A DNA stretch of 64,000 nt from CAVOGJ01 sp963695405 (GCA_963695405.1 CAVOGJ010000009.1:1-64000), one strand, 5' to 3'; shown: positions 19,977-29,226, counted from the first letter of the stretch. The notes: generated by a model not told the origin, from the letters alone. Numbers and translations are program-made.

Positions 19977-20141
19977 AACGCCGCGGGTCGATGAAAGGGC
20001 TCGGCTGACCGGGACGACATCCTGCCCAACCACATCCTGCCCAGCAAGGCCCTTCGCCCGACAAATCGCAAGCAAGACCGCCCCGGAAGAAAACGGGGGG
20101 GCGACGGTGGCCGGCCAAAACGCGATCTGCCGGCCACAAAC

Positions 20142-20396
20142 CTAGTTCTGTGCCACCGCCTCGACATTAACGCGTCGGCCTTCGCGGTCAAAATTGACCA
20201 CTCCGTCGACAAGCGCGAAGAGGGTGTAATCGTTACCTTGACCCACATTCCTACCGGCATGGAAACGGTTGCCCACTTGGCGAACGATGATGTTCCCTGC
20301 ACGAACGGCCTCGCCGCCGTACTTCTTCACGCCTCGCCGCTGCGCATTCGAATCGCGACCATTGCGGCTGGAACCTTGACCCTTCTTATGTGCCAT
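20142..20396 (-). CDS. rpmA: 50S ribosomal protein L27
   Basis: An 84-residue large-subunit protein whose N-terminus reaches the peptidyl transferase centre. MAHKKGQGSSRNGRDSNAQR and KYGGEAVRAGNIIVRQ are the family signature, with GNRFHAGRNVG and the C-terminal VDGVVNFDREG. The ATG at 20396 fits the family start exactly, with no N-terminal extension of the type cleaved in Firmicutes. The usual partner rplU (L21) is not adjacent. Confidence 0.95.
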   Translation of the reverse strand: MAHKKGQGSSRNGRDSNAQRRGVKKYGGEAVRAGNIIVRQVGNRFHAGRNVGQGNDYTLFALVDGVVNFDREGRRVNVEAVAQN

Positions 20397-20580
20397 CGCC
20401 GTCGTCCCCTTACCGAGTCCCGTGTGATCCCGTACGTCCTGCGACAAGCTGGTCGCCGTGGCCAGAGCCACTGAACCACGTAAAATAGCCAACTTGGCCT
20501 GGGACGGCAAGGGTCGATTCGACCGGCCGCAGGATCTCGCCAGAGATTTCCCCAAGGTACCGATTTCGCTCGGGGCGGTA

Positions 20581-21582
20581 CTACGGCAGGTAGATCCACT
20601 GATAGGCGAGTGGCTCGGCAAGTCCGTAAATGCCGAGGATTCTTCCCTGCTCGTCCGTCAGGTTAGGCAACCCATACCGAAATTCACGCTCTGTTTCGAA
20701 TACAGCGTCCCCAGGTCGCCAAAAATTGAGCATCAGGGTCTTATAAGTCAGCCGCGGCTTGCCGTCCTCACCGTCCTCCCAACGGTAAGCATTGCTCAAT
20801 CCCTGCACGTAGACCGAGAAGAAATCGACACGCCGGTCGACATCGGGCCAAGTGGCAACTCCCCACACGCCTCGGTCGACCGCTTCGCTGCTTGGTTCAA
20901 TCGGTACTTTGGTAATCGATACCGAATCGTAGAGGGTCACGCGGGGATCCTTGATCTCAATCGCGTGAATGCGAGCCATAACACCTGGCACAAGCCGGTC
21001 GGGGGACACCTGATCGAACTCGTGGGCCCTGAGGAGAAAGAGGGGAAAGAACCGCTCGGTCTTCGAGCCGCTGGCCGTTCGGTATTGATCATTGCCGAAC
21101 GGATCCGGTTCGGCGATCGAGCGGATGTACCCGCCCGTATTCTTGATCTTGTAGAGCAGGTACCAGATGCGGCGACTTTCCCCATTGGGCTGATCGATGG
21201 TGAGCAGCCGCATCGGCTTGAAGGAAAATTCGAATTGCCAGGCAGCACGCCGTAGAGCGACCTCGTTCGCCAGGGAGGAGAGCGTTTCATTTTCGGGCTG
21301 GAAATTGGGTTTCCAACGAGGCGCTTCCTCCACGATGGGCGTCAGCGGACGCGGTCCGACAACGGTCTCGGCGTCTTCGGGAGTCGCGGGAATGGTCTCC
21401 AGGACACCCGGTGCCAACCGCGGCAAGCGGGCTTCCTGTGCCACCGCGGCGGACGTCACCAGCACAATCTGCAGCAGGACCGCTAGGCAAGTCTGACGCT
21501 GCCCGGATAAATCGCCCACGGGTACCCCTCTGTTCGCTTGGAATCGTGACCCTCCAACGGACGCTGTTCGCGCCCGTTTCAT
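20581..21582 (-). CDS. Secreted protein of unknown function
   Basis: A 333-residue protein with a late signal segment (CLAVLLQIVLVTSAAVAQEA, residues 32-51) preceded by a basic N-terminus, so the true start may be slightly downstream. The remainder is soluble and rich in aromatic residues: FEFSFKPMRLLTIDQP, RRIWYLLYKIKNTGGYI, GVWGVATWPDVDRRVDFFSV, and it ends in PLAYQWIYLP. I recognise no named domain. It resembles conserved secreted proteins I would expect only in planctomycetes, but that is an impression. It lies beside another secreted protein on the same strand, 161 bases downstream of it. Confidence 0.7.
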   Translation of the reverse strand: MKRARTASVGGSRFQANRGVPVGDLSGQRQTCLAVLLQIVLVTSAAVAQEARLPRLAPGVLETIPATPEDAETVVGPRPLTPIVEEAPRWKPNFQPENETLSSLANEVALRRAAWQFEFSFKPMRLLTIDQPNGESRRIWYLLYKIKNTGGYIRSIAEPDPFGNDQYRTASGSKTERFFPLFLLRAHEFDQVSPDRLVPGVMARIHAIEIKDPRVTLYDSVSITKVPIEPSSEAVDRGVWGVATWPDVDRRVDFFSVYVQGLSNAYRWEDGEDGKPRLTYKTLMLNFWRPGDAVFETEREFRYGLPNLTDEQGRILGIYGLAEPLAYQWIYLP

Positions 21583-21743
21583 TGTAATTTCGCGAGAGTT
21601 GCGTGGTCAACGAAATTAGGCAAGCCCGCCAGATTGACGAGGGGACCGGGCCGTGCCAATCGCTCCGACACGGACCGAGCGGCCTCACAACCGCTACAAT
21701 GTGCCCTTGGGGGGCCAGCTTGCCCGGCAAACCGGATGGACCG

Positions 21744-23174
21744 TTAGCGGGTGACCTCGTCAGTGGCTGCCCCTGCGGCCTGCGCCGAGTCAGCCGGCTT
21801 GTCGGCTTCGCTCGACGGCCGATTCGTTTCGCGAGGTCCCAACTGCAAGCCTGCGACGATCAGTCGATCGTAGCCCTCGAAGTGAGTCGCAGCTTCCGAC
21901 TCCATCGTAAAGACGCACGACGCGGCCGCACCGGCCTCATTGGAAATATGGTAATAGATCCAGCGAATGGGCAGGTCGGCTGCCGTTCCCGTGACAGCGA
22001 CGCGCAACACACGATAACCGTCTTTTCGCTCATTTTCGTCGGACGAATCGAAGGCGACGAAGCCCTCTTTGAGGGCGGATCGAATATCCGCCTGGAACTC
22101 ATCCATGGACAACGGACTTCCGGAAACGCCGTCGGCGAGCCGTTGCACGTTACACTGGGCAATCAGTTTGCCGGCCAAGACCAACCGCAGAGAGGTTTGC
22201 GTGGCGTCCTCTTCAAACACGTGCCAGGCAGGCGGATGAACCAGGCGGCAACCGTTTTGGGGAGCCACATATCGCAATTGCGGCTCGCGGTTGTCACATA
22301 AGGCGGCCATCTTACGCGTCGTTTCCGCCGTCAGAGGCGATTCGGTCAGTGGTTCACAAAGCATCCGCACTTCGGCCTTGATCGTGAATCCGGCTTGAAT
22401 CGGACTTGCCTCGCGCTGCTCATGGACGACGAGTTGCAGCCAGCTGATTCGTTTCCATTGGAGGTCGAAGCGGAGCTCCCCTTCGATGGCAATTTCCGTG
22501 GCGACCCCATCGACATTTCCCAGGATGGTACCGCCCACCTGCATGCGAGCGAGTCCCCGTGCCACGGCGACGAATCGGGCCTTGGTCTGATTGACGGTCA
22601 CCTCGTCGAGGTTCAACAACTTCGCCAGACTCGAGGGGGACGGCTCCCACGTTTCGCCCGTTTGCACCGCGTGGTCTGGTAGCAATTCATAGACATGCAG
22701 ACTATTGCCGAGCACATTCAGCATTTCGAGTTCATCGCGAGATAACGGCTGCTTGACGGCGGACAATGGGGGCCCGTCAGCAGCTTCCTTCGTCGCCGCC
22801 AAGACCCATTTCTGCTCTTGCCCCAACACGACCTCATGTTTCGACTGACCGATTTGGATGGACGCCTGGGCCGATGTGTAGTGGCGTCCGGCAACGGGTG
22901 CGGCGGGCCGAGCCTGGTGGAGACATTCGTGATAGACGAGCTTGCTCTGGGCGGACAAACCGACCGCTTCCGCGCTACCCGACGGTGCTGGCACCGCCAG
23001 CTGCCCGGTCAGCTGCATGACCACCGTGACTTTCTGTCGATCGCCAACCTGCCGTGCGTCTGGTAATCGGTACCGTGTGGTGTCGACTTCTGCCCGAGCG
23101 GTCAGAGCGATCCAGAATCCGGGAATCAGTAGCAGCGTAATGAGCAATCGTCGCGGGCGAAAAATACAGGTCAT
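21744..23174 (-). CDS. Secreted protein of unknown function
   Basis: A 476-residue protein with a clear signal peptide (RRLLITLLLIPGFWIALTARA). The ATG at 23174 sits directly after a GTG that could also start it. The N-terminal half contains beta-rich segments with a TYP-like pattern (VTVVMQLTGQLAVPAPSG, GETWEPSPSSLAKLLNLDEV, ATEIAIEGELRFDLQWKRI); the C-terminal half starts at about NGCRLVHPPAWHVFEED and ends in a Ser/Ala-rich tail. No named domain is recognised. It is followed on the same strand by another secreted protein, so the two may be co-transcribed. Confidence 0.7.
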   Translation of the reverse strand: MTCIFRPRRLLITLLLIPGFWIALTARAEVDTTRYRLPDARQVGDRQKVTVVMQLTGQLAVPAPSGSAEAVGLSAQSKLVYHECLHQARPAAPVAGRHYTSAQASIQIGQSKHEVVLGQEQKWVLAATKEAADGPPLSAVKQPLSRDELEMLNVLGNSLHVYELLPDHAVQTGETWEPSPSSLAKLLNLDEVTVNQTKARFVAVARGLARMQVGGTILGNVDGVATEIAIEGELRFDLQWKRISWLQLVVHEQREASPIQAGFTIKAEVRMLCEPLTESPLTAETTRKMAALCDNREPQLRYVAPQNGCRLVHPPAWHVFEEDATQTSLRLVLAGKLIAQCNVQRLADGVSGSPLSMDEFQADIRSALKEGFVAFDSSDENERKDGYRVLRVAVTGTAADLPIRWIYYHISNEAGAAASCVFTMESEAATHFEGYDRLIVAGLQLGPRETNRPSSEADKPADSAQAAGAATDEVTR

Positions 23175-23712
23175 CACAGATTCGGTCCGGCAAGGTGAGA
23201 AGAGGTCGGGCGAACAACGAGGCAGCCACAGAAAAAAATCGACTGGAACAACCCTGCGTGTTTAAACGAAGTGGCCGACAAACCCCATTCGGTAATCTGC
23301 GCAACCTCTGCCGGCAGGGCGATCGCGTTGGCGGGCCATTCTTGGGCCTAAGTCACTTGAATGAAAACACTTATGCGATACGTATTTACCTCAATCGGGT
23401 GGGGTTTACGCTTATTCGGCGAACTTTCGGGCGACCAAAAGCGACTAAGGAAGCGTACAGGGGTTGGAATCCTCGGTTCATCGGAATCAACGAAATGCGG
23501 TTATCCCGTAGGAAAATTCGCTGTTATTCCGGAGGCATGAACCGTGGGCCTATCGGCTCGAATCGAATCGATAGGTGAGAGCCGGCACGCGAGGGTGCGA
23601 CGGCTTTGCGATGCCCAGGGAGGGTGTCGCCGAAACCAAGGTAACCGGACGGTTTGCGGCGGGAGTCGCAGGGAACAGAGACCGGGACGGAACGGTGGAA
23701 GGGTGAGAGGTC
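23175..23712. other. Divergent intergenic region upstream of the sigma factor
   Basis: About 540 bases between divergent genes; it should hold promoters in both directions and a long leader for the sigma gene. A tiny open frame with GGAGG upstream (about 23537-23578, MNRGPIGSNRIDR) lies in the leader, but there is no further support that it is translated. No known RNA family is recognised. Confidence 0.3.
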
Positions 23713-25374
23713 ATGCACGCCAGTTATCAAAACAGGTCCATTCGCCAACTGCGGGATCAGCAGGTGCGGTTCGCTCCGCGCGATCGCAAGTTTGAGCAAG
23801 TCGCGCGGGCGGAAAAGCTGTTGTTAGAGCTCGACCCGAGTCGCGACTATACCTACGAGTACCTCTTCTATCGTGTCACGGGTTACCGACCGGACGCGAC
23901 GACGCAGGAAGTCATTTCCGGTGAGGACGCGCAGCATGATCTGCGGATGTTCATCGAGGATGTCTCGGATTCTGCCAATATTTTGGTGGAATCGGTCAGC
24001 GAGCCGGTTTACACGGTGGAGCAGCTAGGGAAGCTCTTCAATGTCTCGACGAAGACGATTTCTCGCTGGAGACAGCAGGGTCTGGTCAGTCGCCGCTTCG
24101 TTTTTGGCGGCCGGAAACGGGTCGGATTTCTGAAGAGCAGCGTGGATCGCTTTGTCGCCGAGAATCGCGAGCGCGTTCAGCGGGGTGCCCGCTTTAGCCA
24201 GCTTACCGATGAGGAACGAGAAGAGATCGTCTATCGGGCCCGCCGACTCGCTCGGGCCGGCGGTTGCCCCTCGGACGTGACCCGGCGGATCGCCGAACAC
24301 ATGAACCGCAGCGTGGAAACCATTCGCTACACGCTGAAGGAGCACGATCGACGCAATCGGGAACTGGCGGTGTTCCCGGGTCACAACGGCCCGCTGACCG
24401 AACAAGCAAAAGAAGAGATCTACCGGCTCCATCGGCGTGGGCTTTCGGCAGAGGCGATCGCACGGAAGCACTGCCGGTCGGTGAATAGCGTCTACCGCAT
24501 CTTGGGTGAAGTACGCGCCAAACGGTTGCTCGAGTTGCCGCTCGACTATATGTACAACGAGGAATTCGACAAGCCGGGAGCGGAAGCAGAGATCCTGTCC
24601 GAGATGCCACAACCCGAAAAGCCATTTCGGGCGGTGCGTGTTCCCGCCGGACTGCCCCCGTACCTGGCGGCCTTGTACGAGGTGCCGCTGCTGTCCCGGG
24701 AGCAAGAACAGCATATCTTTCGCAAGATGAATTACTTGAAGTATCGCGCGGCTCAATTGCGTGAGACGTTGGATGTCAATCGTCCACGCAGCAGCGATAT
24801 GGACACCATCGAGTCGCTCTATGAACAGGCGGTCGAAGTCAAAAATCAGATCGTGAAAGCAAACTTGCGGCTGGTGGTCTCGATCGCAAAAAGGCACGTG
24901 ACGCCGTCGGAGAACTTCTTCGACCTCGTGAGCGATGGAAATATGTCGCTGATTCGTGCCGCGGAGAAGTTCGATTACTCGCGCGGGAACAAGTTCAGCA
25001 CGTACGCCAGTTGGGCGATCATGAAGAATTTTGCACGCACGATCCCCAACGAATTCAAGTACCGAGATCGCTTCCGCACTTCTTCGGACGAGCTGTTCGC
25101 GGGTTCGGAGGATGACGGGTCCAATCCCTACACGGAAGAGAGTGCCCAATTACTGCGGGAGCGACAAATTGGGAAGATTTTATCTCGTCTTGACGACCGC
25201 GAACAAAAAATTATCATCAGTCGATTCGGGCTGAACCACAGCGAAGAACCGCAGACCCTGAAGGAAGTCGGGGCCAAACTGGGGGTCACGAAAGAGCGTG
25301 TCCGCCAGATAGAGGCGCGGGCCCTGCACAAATTGCTGGCTGCGGCCCGAGAGGAGAAGATCGACGAGGCGTAG
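23713..25374 (+). CDS. Sigma-70 family sigma factor with extra N-terminal HTH modules
   Basis: A 553-residue RNA polymerase sigma factor. The first 95 residues are unassigned. Residues 100-155 are an excisionase/MerR-like helix-turn-helix (VYTVEQLGKLFNVSTKTISR, then FVFGGRKRVGFLKSSVD). Two further HTH-like modules follow at about 165-215 (LTDEEREEIVYRARRLARAG) and 228-275 (LTEQAKEEIYRLHRRGLSAE). The sigma part then begins: region 1.2-like PPYLAALYEVPLLSREQEQ, region 2 from about 377 (VKANLRLVVSIAKRH, DLVSDGNMSLIRAAEKFDYS, KFSTYASWAIMKNF), and region 4 from about 491 (LDDREQKIIISRFGL, TLKEVGAKLGVTKERVRQIE). The canonical region 3 is very short. Its position away from a dnaG-rpoD cluster leaves open whether it is primary or alternative. 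Confidence 0.85.
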   Translation: MHASYQNRSIRQLRDQQVRFAPRDRKFEQVARAEKLLLELDPSRDYTYEYLFYRVTGYRPDATTQEVISGEDAQHDLRMFIEDVSDSANILVESVSEPVYTVEQLGKLFNVSTKTISRWRQQGLVSRRFVFGGRKRVGFLKSSVDRFVAENRERVQRGARFSQLTDEEREEIVYRARRLARAGGCPSDVTRRIAEHMNRSVETIRYTLKEHDRRNRELAVFPGHNGPLTEQAKEEIYRLHRRGLSAEAIARKHCRSVNSVYRILGEVRAKRLLELPLDYMYNEEFDKPGAEAEILSEMPQPEKPFRAVRVPAGLPPYLAALYEVPLLSREQEQHIFRKMNYLKYRAAQLRETLDVNRPRSSDMDTIESLYEQAVEVKNQIVKANLRLVVSIAKRHVTPSENFFDLVSDGNMSLIRAAEKFDYSRGNKFSTYASWAIMKNFARTIPNEFKYRDRFRTSSDELFAGSEDDGSNPYTEESAQLLRERQIGKILSRLDDREQKIIISRFGLNHSEEPQTLKEVGAKLGVTKERVRQIEARALHKLLAAAREEKIDEA

Positions 25375-25538
25375 CGGACCGCCGTACGATGGGTCGCAGG
25401 CGGGTCTGGAACCGAGTCAGATCGGGAGCGGTCGGCCAAGGTGCCGAGGCTCCAGACGCGGTGTCCAGAGGAGACGATCGAGCGGTCCCAGGCGGTCGCC
25501 AAAGGTCGGTGCCTCGTACGGGTCTTCGAAAATTGGAC

Positions 25539-25587
25539 CACGGTTAACGCATCACGGTTAACGCATCACGGTTAACGCATCACGGTT
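25539..25587. repeat. 14-base tandem repeat, 3.5 copies
   Basis: The unit CACGGTTAACGCAT is repeated exactly at 25539, 25553 and 25567, with a half copy CACGGTT at 25581. Confidence 0.9.
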
Positions 25588-25989
25588 GGCGCCCCCAGCT
25601 AGGGGATCTAGGAACAGGGAGAGTAGCGGACGAGGCCCTTTGCGGTTTTCAGAAAGTCAGATACGTCTGGTGACGGTTGGTTGCGGCCCCCAAATTGCGG
25701 CCCTCCAAGTTGTGGCCTGTGGCCCCCAAACTCCCGCCGACCCCCACCGTGGGCGAGTGGAGGAATGTGGCTGGGGCGACGGCGATTGACCAACGGGATG
25801 CTCTGGCCGTCTGACACCGTAAGGGGCTTTTTTATTGCCCTTGTTGCCCTTTTTCTGCCCGAAAGCTCGATCTTTATTTTTCTTTTTTTTCTACGTCTCT
25901 ACCCTTGTCCCCTATCTTCGGGAATCGACGGCAAATACCGAGACGGGAGCAGGAAATGCGGACGTAGGAGCAGCGGGGCCAGAGTCGCG

Positions 25990-26022
25990 CGGAGTCGGTT
26001 CGGAGTCGGTTCGGAGTCGGTT
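25990..26022. repeat. 11-base tandem repeat, 3 copies
   Basis: CGGAGTCGGTT is repeated exactly three times at 25990, 26001 and 26012. Confidence 0.9.
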
Positions 26023-26114
26023 TAAATGGACAAAGGTACGGGTCACGGACCTGGAATGAGGGAGTGGGGGGTGTTTGGTTGGTGTTTTTGAGGGGGGCGG
26101 GACGGGCCTTCGTC

Positions 26115-26142
26115 TTGCATACCGTCCCGGTTTCGGTATATT
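26115..26142 (+). promoter_or_regulatory. Sigma-70-type promoter for the tRNA cluster
   Basis: A -35 box TTGCAT and a -10 box TATATT separated by 16 bases, ending 37 bases before the first tRNA. Four of six and five of six consensus positions match. It is the best placed promoter in this spacer. Confidence 0.55.
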
Positions 26143-26179
26143 TGTGCGTTTCGAATGAACCAGTGTGCCTTAAGCGGAA

Positions 26180-26255
26180 GCTAGCGTAGCTCAATTGGCA
26201 GAGCAGCGGTTTTGTAAACCGCAGGTTGTGGGTTCAAGTCCCTCCGCTAGCTCCA
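26180..26255 (+). tRNA. tRNA-Thr (TGT)
   Basis: Acceptor GCTAGCG pairs with CGCTAGC; the anticodon stem GCGGT/ACCGC holds the loop TTTGTAA, giving anticodon TGT. CCA is encoded. First of the Thr-Tyr-Gly-Thr cluster. One T-stem pair appears mismatched. Confidence 0.9.
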
Positions 26256-26351
26256 CGAACATCAGTGTTCTTTTCGACTTGCGATGATCTCCTGCTGAGC
26301 TGGCCGGCCTGAGGTCTGACAAATTGATGCCTCGGAGACAAGGGCAATAGC

Positions 26352-26433
26352 GGGGGGTTTCCCGAGCGGTCAAAGGGGTCAGACTGTAAATCTGATGGCA
26401 TTGCCTTCGCAGGTTCGAATCCTGCACCCCCCA
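26352..26433 (+). tRNA. tRNA-Tyr (GTA)
   Basis: Acceptor GGGGGGT pairs with ACCCCCC; the stem TCAGA/TCTGA holds the loop CTGTAAA, giving anticodon GTA; a long variable arm (TGGCATTGCCTTC region) marks a class II tRNA. The CCA end is not encoded. Confidence 0.92.
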
Positions 26434-26546
26434 GTTAGCATTTCGGAATGACGATGCGGGTACGGAGTAGCGAGAGGAGCACCGGCGTTGGCGGGCTGTC
26501 GAATTCCTGGATGGGATGTCCTTGAACGAGACCGTGCGGGAATGGT

Positions 26547-26616
26547 TTGGGCGTTGCGGTGTGGGCGTTGCGGTGTGGGCGTTGCGGTATGAGTGTTGCG
26601 GTATGAGTGTTGCGGA
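26547..26616. repeat. 14-base tandem repeat, 5 copies, between tRNA-Tyr and tRNA-Gly
   Basis: Five consecutive units of the form RTGRGYGTTGCGGT: one TTGGGC version, two identical GTGGGCGTTGCGGT, then two ATGAGTGTTGCGG versions. Confidence 0.85.
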
Positions 26617-26632
26617 GAGGGATATGCGGGTT

Positions 26633-26703
26633 GCGGGTGTAGCTCAATGGTAGAGCCACAGCCTTCCAAGCTGAAGACGAGGGTTCGATTCCCTTCACCC
26701 GCT
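26633..26703 (+). tRNA. tRNA-Gly (TCC)
   Basis: Acceptor GCGGGTG pairs with CACCCGC; the loop CTTCCAA gives anticodon TCC; the T-arm is GAGGGTTCGATTCCCTT. CCA is not encoded. Confidence 0.92.
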
Positions 26704-26720
26704 TCGGGCAGCATGGCAGC

Positions 26721-26750
26721 GTCAGCGTCAGCGTCAGCGTCAGCGTCAGG
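26721..26750. repeat. Hexamer tandem repeat GTCAGC, 5 copies
   Basis: Four exact GTCAGC units and a final GTCAGG, between tRNA-Gly and tRNA-Thr. Confidence 0.9.
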
Positions 26751-26787
26751 ATATGTGGTGGGGTGGAAGTCAGTTGTCGGGTCTTTG

Positions 26788-26860
<73 letters not shown>

Positions 26861-27237
26861 CTCCCTGGAGATGCCGGCGAGCAACAGGGAAGTTAAAGGG
26901 GAGTAGTAAAAAAGGGGAGTAGGGATCAGATCGGTGATCAGACGGCTCGCCCCGCACATGGGGGGCAGACGGGGCCGAATTGGTCGGGGCCGTGGTAGGG
27001 GCCGAGTTGGTAATTCGGCGGCGGCGGAGCGCGACCCGAGGAGGAGGAGGGGCGTTGGCTGCGGGGCACCGTGTCCGGCAATCGATCGCCGGCGGCTGCT
27101 CGCGAGCGTGAGGTTCAGTGAATTTTTCGGAGCCTGATAGCTTCGAGTTTTAGTCGGAACGGTTTTCGTGAAAAAGTGAGATGTCGTGGTAGGGTGCCGC
27201 GGCCTACATAGCCTTCGAGTTTTCAATAGGTAGAGAA
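26861..27237. other. Leader of tuf
   Basis: About 375 bases between tRNA-Thr(GGT) and tuf with no gene. It is G-rich with imperfect repeats of GGGGCCG (about 26969-27010). The tuf transcript may start here or read through from the tRNAs; I cannot choose a promoter. Confidence 0.35.
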
Positions 27238-28434
27238 ATGGCTAAGGAGACATTTGAGCGCAAAAAGCCTCATGTAAACGTTGGAACCATTGGTCACATT
27301 GATCACGGCAAGACAACCACAACCGGCGCCATTCTGGCGGTTCAAGCGGCGAAGGGCTTGGCTAAGTTCAAATCGTACGCAGACATCGCCAAGGGTGGAA
27401 CGGTGCGGGACGAGACCAAGACGGTCACAATTGCGGTCGCTCACGTGGAATACGAGACCGATAAGCGTCACTATGCGCATATCGACTGCCCGGGCCACGC
27501 CGATTTTATCAAGAACATGATTACGGGTGCGGCACAGATGGATGGCGCCATTTTGGTCGTTTCCGCCGCAGATGGGCCAATGCCCCAAACGAAGGAACAC
27601 GTCCTGCTGGCTCGCCAGGTCGACGTGCCGGCGCTGGTCGTATTTCTTAATAAATGCGATTTAGTGGACGACGAGGACCTGCTGGAACTGGTCGAGATGG
27701 AGGTCCGCGAGTTGCTGTCGAAGTATGACTTCCCGGGTGACGACGTGCCGGTCGTGCGTGGCTCGGCGTTGCCGGCTTACCAGAAGCCAGATGATCCGGA
27801 AGCCAGCAAGTGCATTTCTGAGTTGATGGACGCCATTGATGCGTACATTCCGGAACCAACGCGTGAGGAAGACAAACCGTTCCTGATGGCGATCGAAGAC
27901 GTCTTTTCGATCGAGGGTCGCGGCACCGTGGCCACTGGCCGTATCGAACGGGGCGTCATCAAGACGGGGGAAGAAGTCGAGATCGTGGGCCTGACGGAAC
28001 TGCCGACCAAGACCACGGTGACAGGCGTAGAGATGTTCCGCAAATTGCTGCCTGAGGGGCGTGCCGGGGACAACGTGGGTTGTCTGTTGCGGGGTGTCAA
28101 GCGTGATGACATCGAACGGGGGCAGGTGTTGGCCAAACCGGGATCGATCACTCCCCACACCAAGTTCGAGGCGGAAGTTTATTGCTTGTCGAAGGACGAG
28201 GGTGGACGGCATACGCCGTTCTTCAGCGGCTATCGGCCCCAGTTCTATTTCCGCACGACGGATGTCACGGGCACTGCCAACCTGGTGGATGCTGACATGT
28301 GCATGCCGGGTGATAACGTGAAGATTTCGGTCGAACTACATAAGCCGATCGCCATGGACGATGGTGTCCGTTTTGCGATTCGCGAAGGCGGTCGTACCGT
28401 CGGTTCCGGAGTGGTCACGAAGATCCTGACTTGA
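27238..28434 (+). CDS. tuf: Elongation factor Tu
   Basis: A 398-residue GTPase that delivers aminoacyl-tRNA to the ribosome. G1 is GHIDHGKT at residues 19-26, G3 is in HIDCPGHADF, G4 is in FLNKCDLVD. Domains II and III are complete (GRGTVATGRIERGVIKTGEE and the C-terminal AIREGGRTVGSGVVTKIL). The ATG at 27238 fits the family start. It sits between the Thr-Tyr-Gly-Thr tRNAs and tRNA-Trp-secE-nusG, the conserved neighbourhood of this gene in many bacteria. No second tuf copy is present next to fusA. Confidence 0.97.
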   Translation: MAKETFERKKPHVNVGTIGHIDHGKTTTTGAILAVQAAKGLAKFKSYADIAKGGTVRDETKTVTIAVAHVEYETDKRHYAHIDCPGHADFIKNMITGAAQMDGAILVVSAADGPMPQTKEHVLLARQVDVPALVVFLNKCDLVDDEDLLELVEMEVRELLSKYDFPGDDVPVVRGSALPAYQKPDDPEASKCISELMDAIDAYIPEPTREEDKPFLMAIEDVFSIEGRGTVATGRIERGVIKTGEEVEIVGLTELPTKTTVTGVEMFRKLLPEGRAGDNVGCLLRGVKRDDIERGQVLAKPGSITPHTKFEAEVYCLSKDEGGRHTPFFSGYRPQFYFRTTDVTGTANLVDADMCMPGDNVKISVELHKPIAMDDGVRFAIREGGRTVGSGVVTKILT

Positions 28435-28485
28435 GCTTGATGGTTTGGACAGTCGAGTCAGCGCGGCCGCGCTGGCTCTGGAAAT

Positions 28486-28561
28486 AGGGGCGTAGCTCAA
28501 TTGGCAGAGCACTGGTTTCCAAAACCAGGGGTTGCGAGTTCGAGTCCCGCCGCCCCTGCCA
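28486..28561 (+). tRNA. tRNA-Trp (CCA)
   Basis: Acceptor AGGGGCG pairs with CGCCCCT; the stem CTGGT/ACCAG holds the loop TTCCAAA, giving anticodon CCA. The 3' CCA is encoded. It lies between tuf and secE as in many bacteria. Confidence 0.94.
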
Positions 28562-28657
28562 TTTTGTTTTGCCAGGACGTGCGAACAAAACTTACGAACG
28601 GAAACCTTGAGCGTTTGTCACACTCATAAAGTGGGCAGACGGTGGTGGGAAACATTC

Positions 28658-29119
28658 ATGAGTAAGGAAAAAGCCGCCTCGCCGGTAGCAGCCTTCTTAC
28701 AGGGGCTCTTCCAACTTGGCGTTTACAAGGGAAGCCAAGGCCGAGTCACGAGGCAGGCGACTTTTGCGACACTGGCAGTGACGTTCGCCCTTGGTGCCTG
28801 GCGGTTGTTTGCGACGCTGCGTTCCCAATTGCCGACGGTCGGTGCCAATTACCTCATTTGCGGCGCCGTGTTGGCCGTGGGGTTGTGGGTGAGCTACCGC
28901 GTTGTGAATTTTCCGAAATTCGCGGATTTTCTCATCGCGGTGGAAGCCGAGATGAACAAGGTATCGTGGCCTTCGCGAGGTGAATTGGTTCGTAGTTCGC
29001 TGGTGGTGATTTTTGTGATTTTGCTGTTGGCGGGTGTCCTATTCGGATTTGACGTGCTTTGGGCGGCGTTGTTCAAGGCGATTGGCGTCTTAAAAACCAC
29101 CGCCCCGCCGGCGGAATAA
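28658..29119 (+). CDS. secE: Preprotein translocase subunit SecE
   Basis: A 153-residue membrane subunit of the SecYEG channel. The start MSKEKAASPV at 28658 is chosen because the family-like N-terminus follows; the open frame extends further upstream through the tRNA and cannot be coding there. Two N-terminal hydrophobic segments (TFALGAWRLFATL region and YLICGAVLAVGLWVSYRVV) precede the family core FLIAVEAEMNKVSWPSRGEL and the final span SSLVVIFVILLLAGVLFGFD. The extra N-terminal spans make it larger than the minimal 60-residue SecE. nusG follows, as expected. Confidence 0.9.
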   Translation: MSKEKAASPVAAFLQGLFQLGVYKGSQGRVTRQATFATLAVTFALGAWRLFATLRSQLPTVGANYLICGAVLAVGLWVSYRVVNFPKFADFLIAVEAEMNKVSWPSRGELVRSSLVVIFVILLLAGVLFGFDVLWAALFKAIGVLKTTAPPAE

Positions 29120-29226
29120 ACCGGCTGCCGGCACCCCGCGGTGGCGGGCCGGCCGTGGGGCGAACACGTACCTGCGGGCCGGACCGGCGAGCAAGAAGGC
29201 GAGCAAATAGTGTGTGAGGAACGGTT

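Larger units (their letters stand above)
25375..26114. other. Long spacer with short tandem repeats
   Basis: About 740 bases after the sigma gene without a supported gene. It contains two tandem-repeat tracts listed separately and T-rich stretches near 25870-25890. The many overlapping short open frames look like chance. Confidence 0.4.

Noticed and set aside
20031..20141. Hairpin GTGGCCGGC/GCCGGCCAC downstream of rpmA as a terminator
   Set aside because: A 9-base stem exists on the minus strand but it is followed by a run of C, not T, so I do not call it a terminator.
23537..23578. Tiny leader open frame before the sigma factor
   Set aside because: Only 13 codons with no attenuator-like codon pattern or adjacent terminator.
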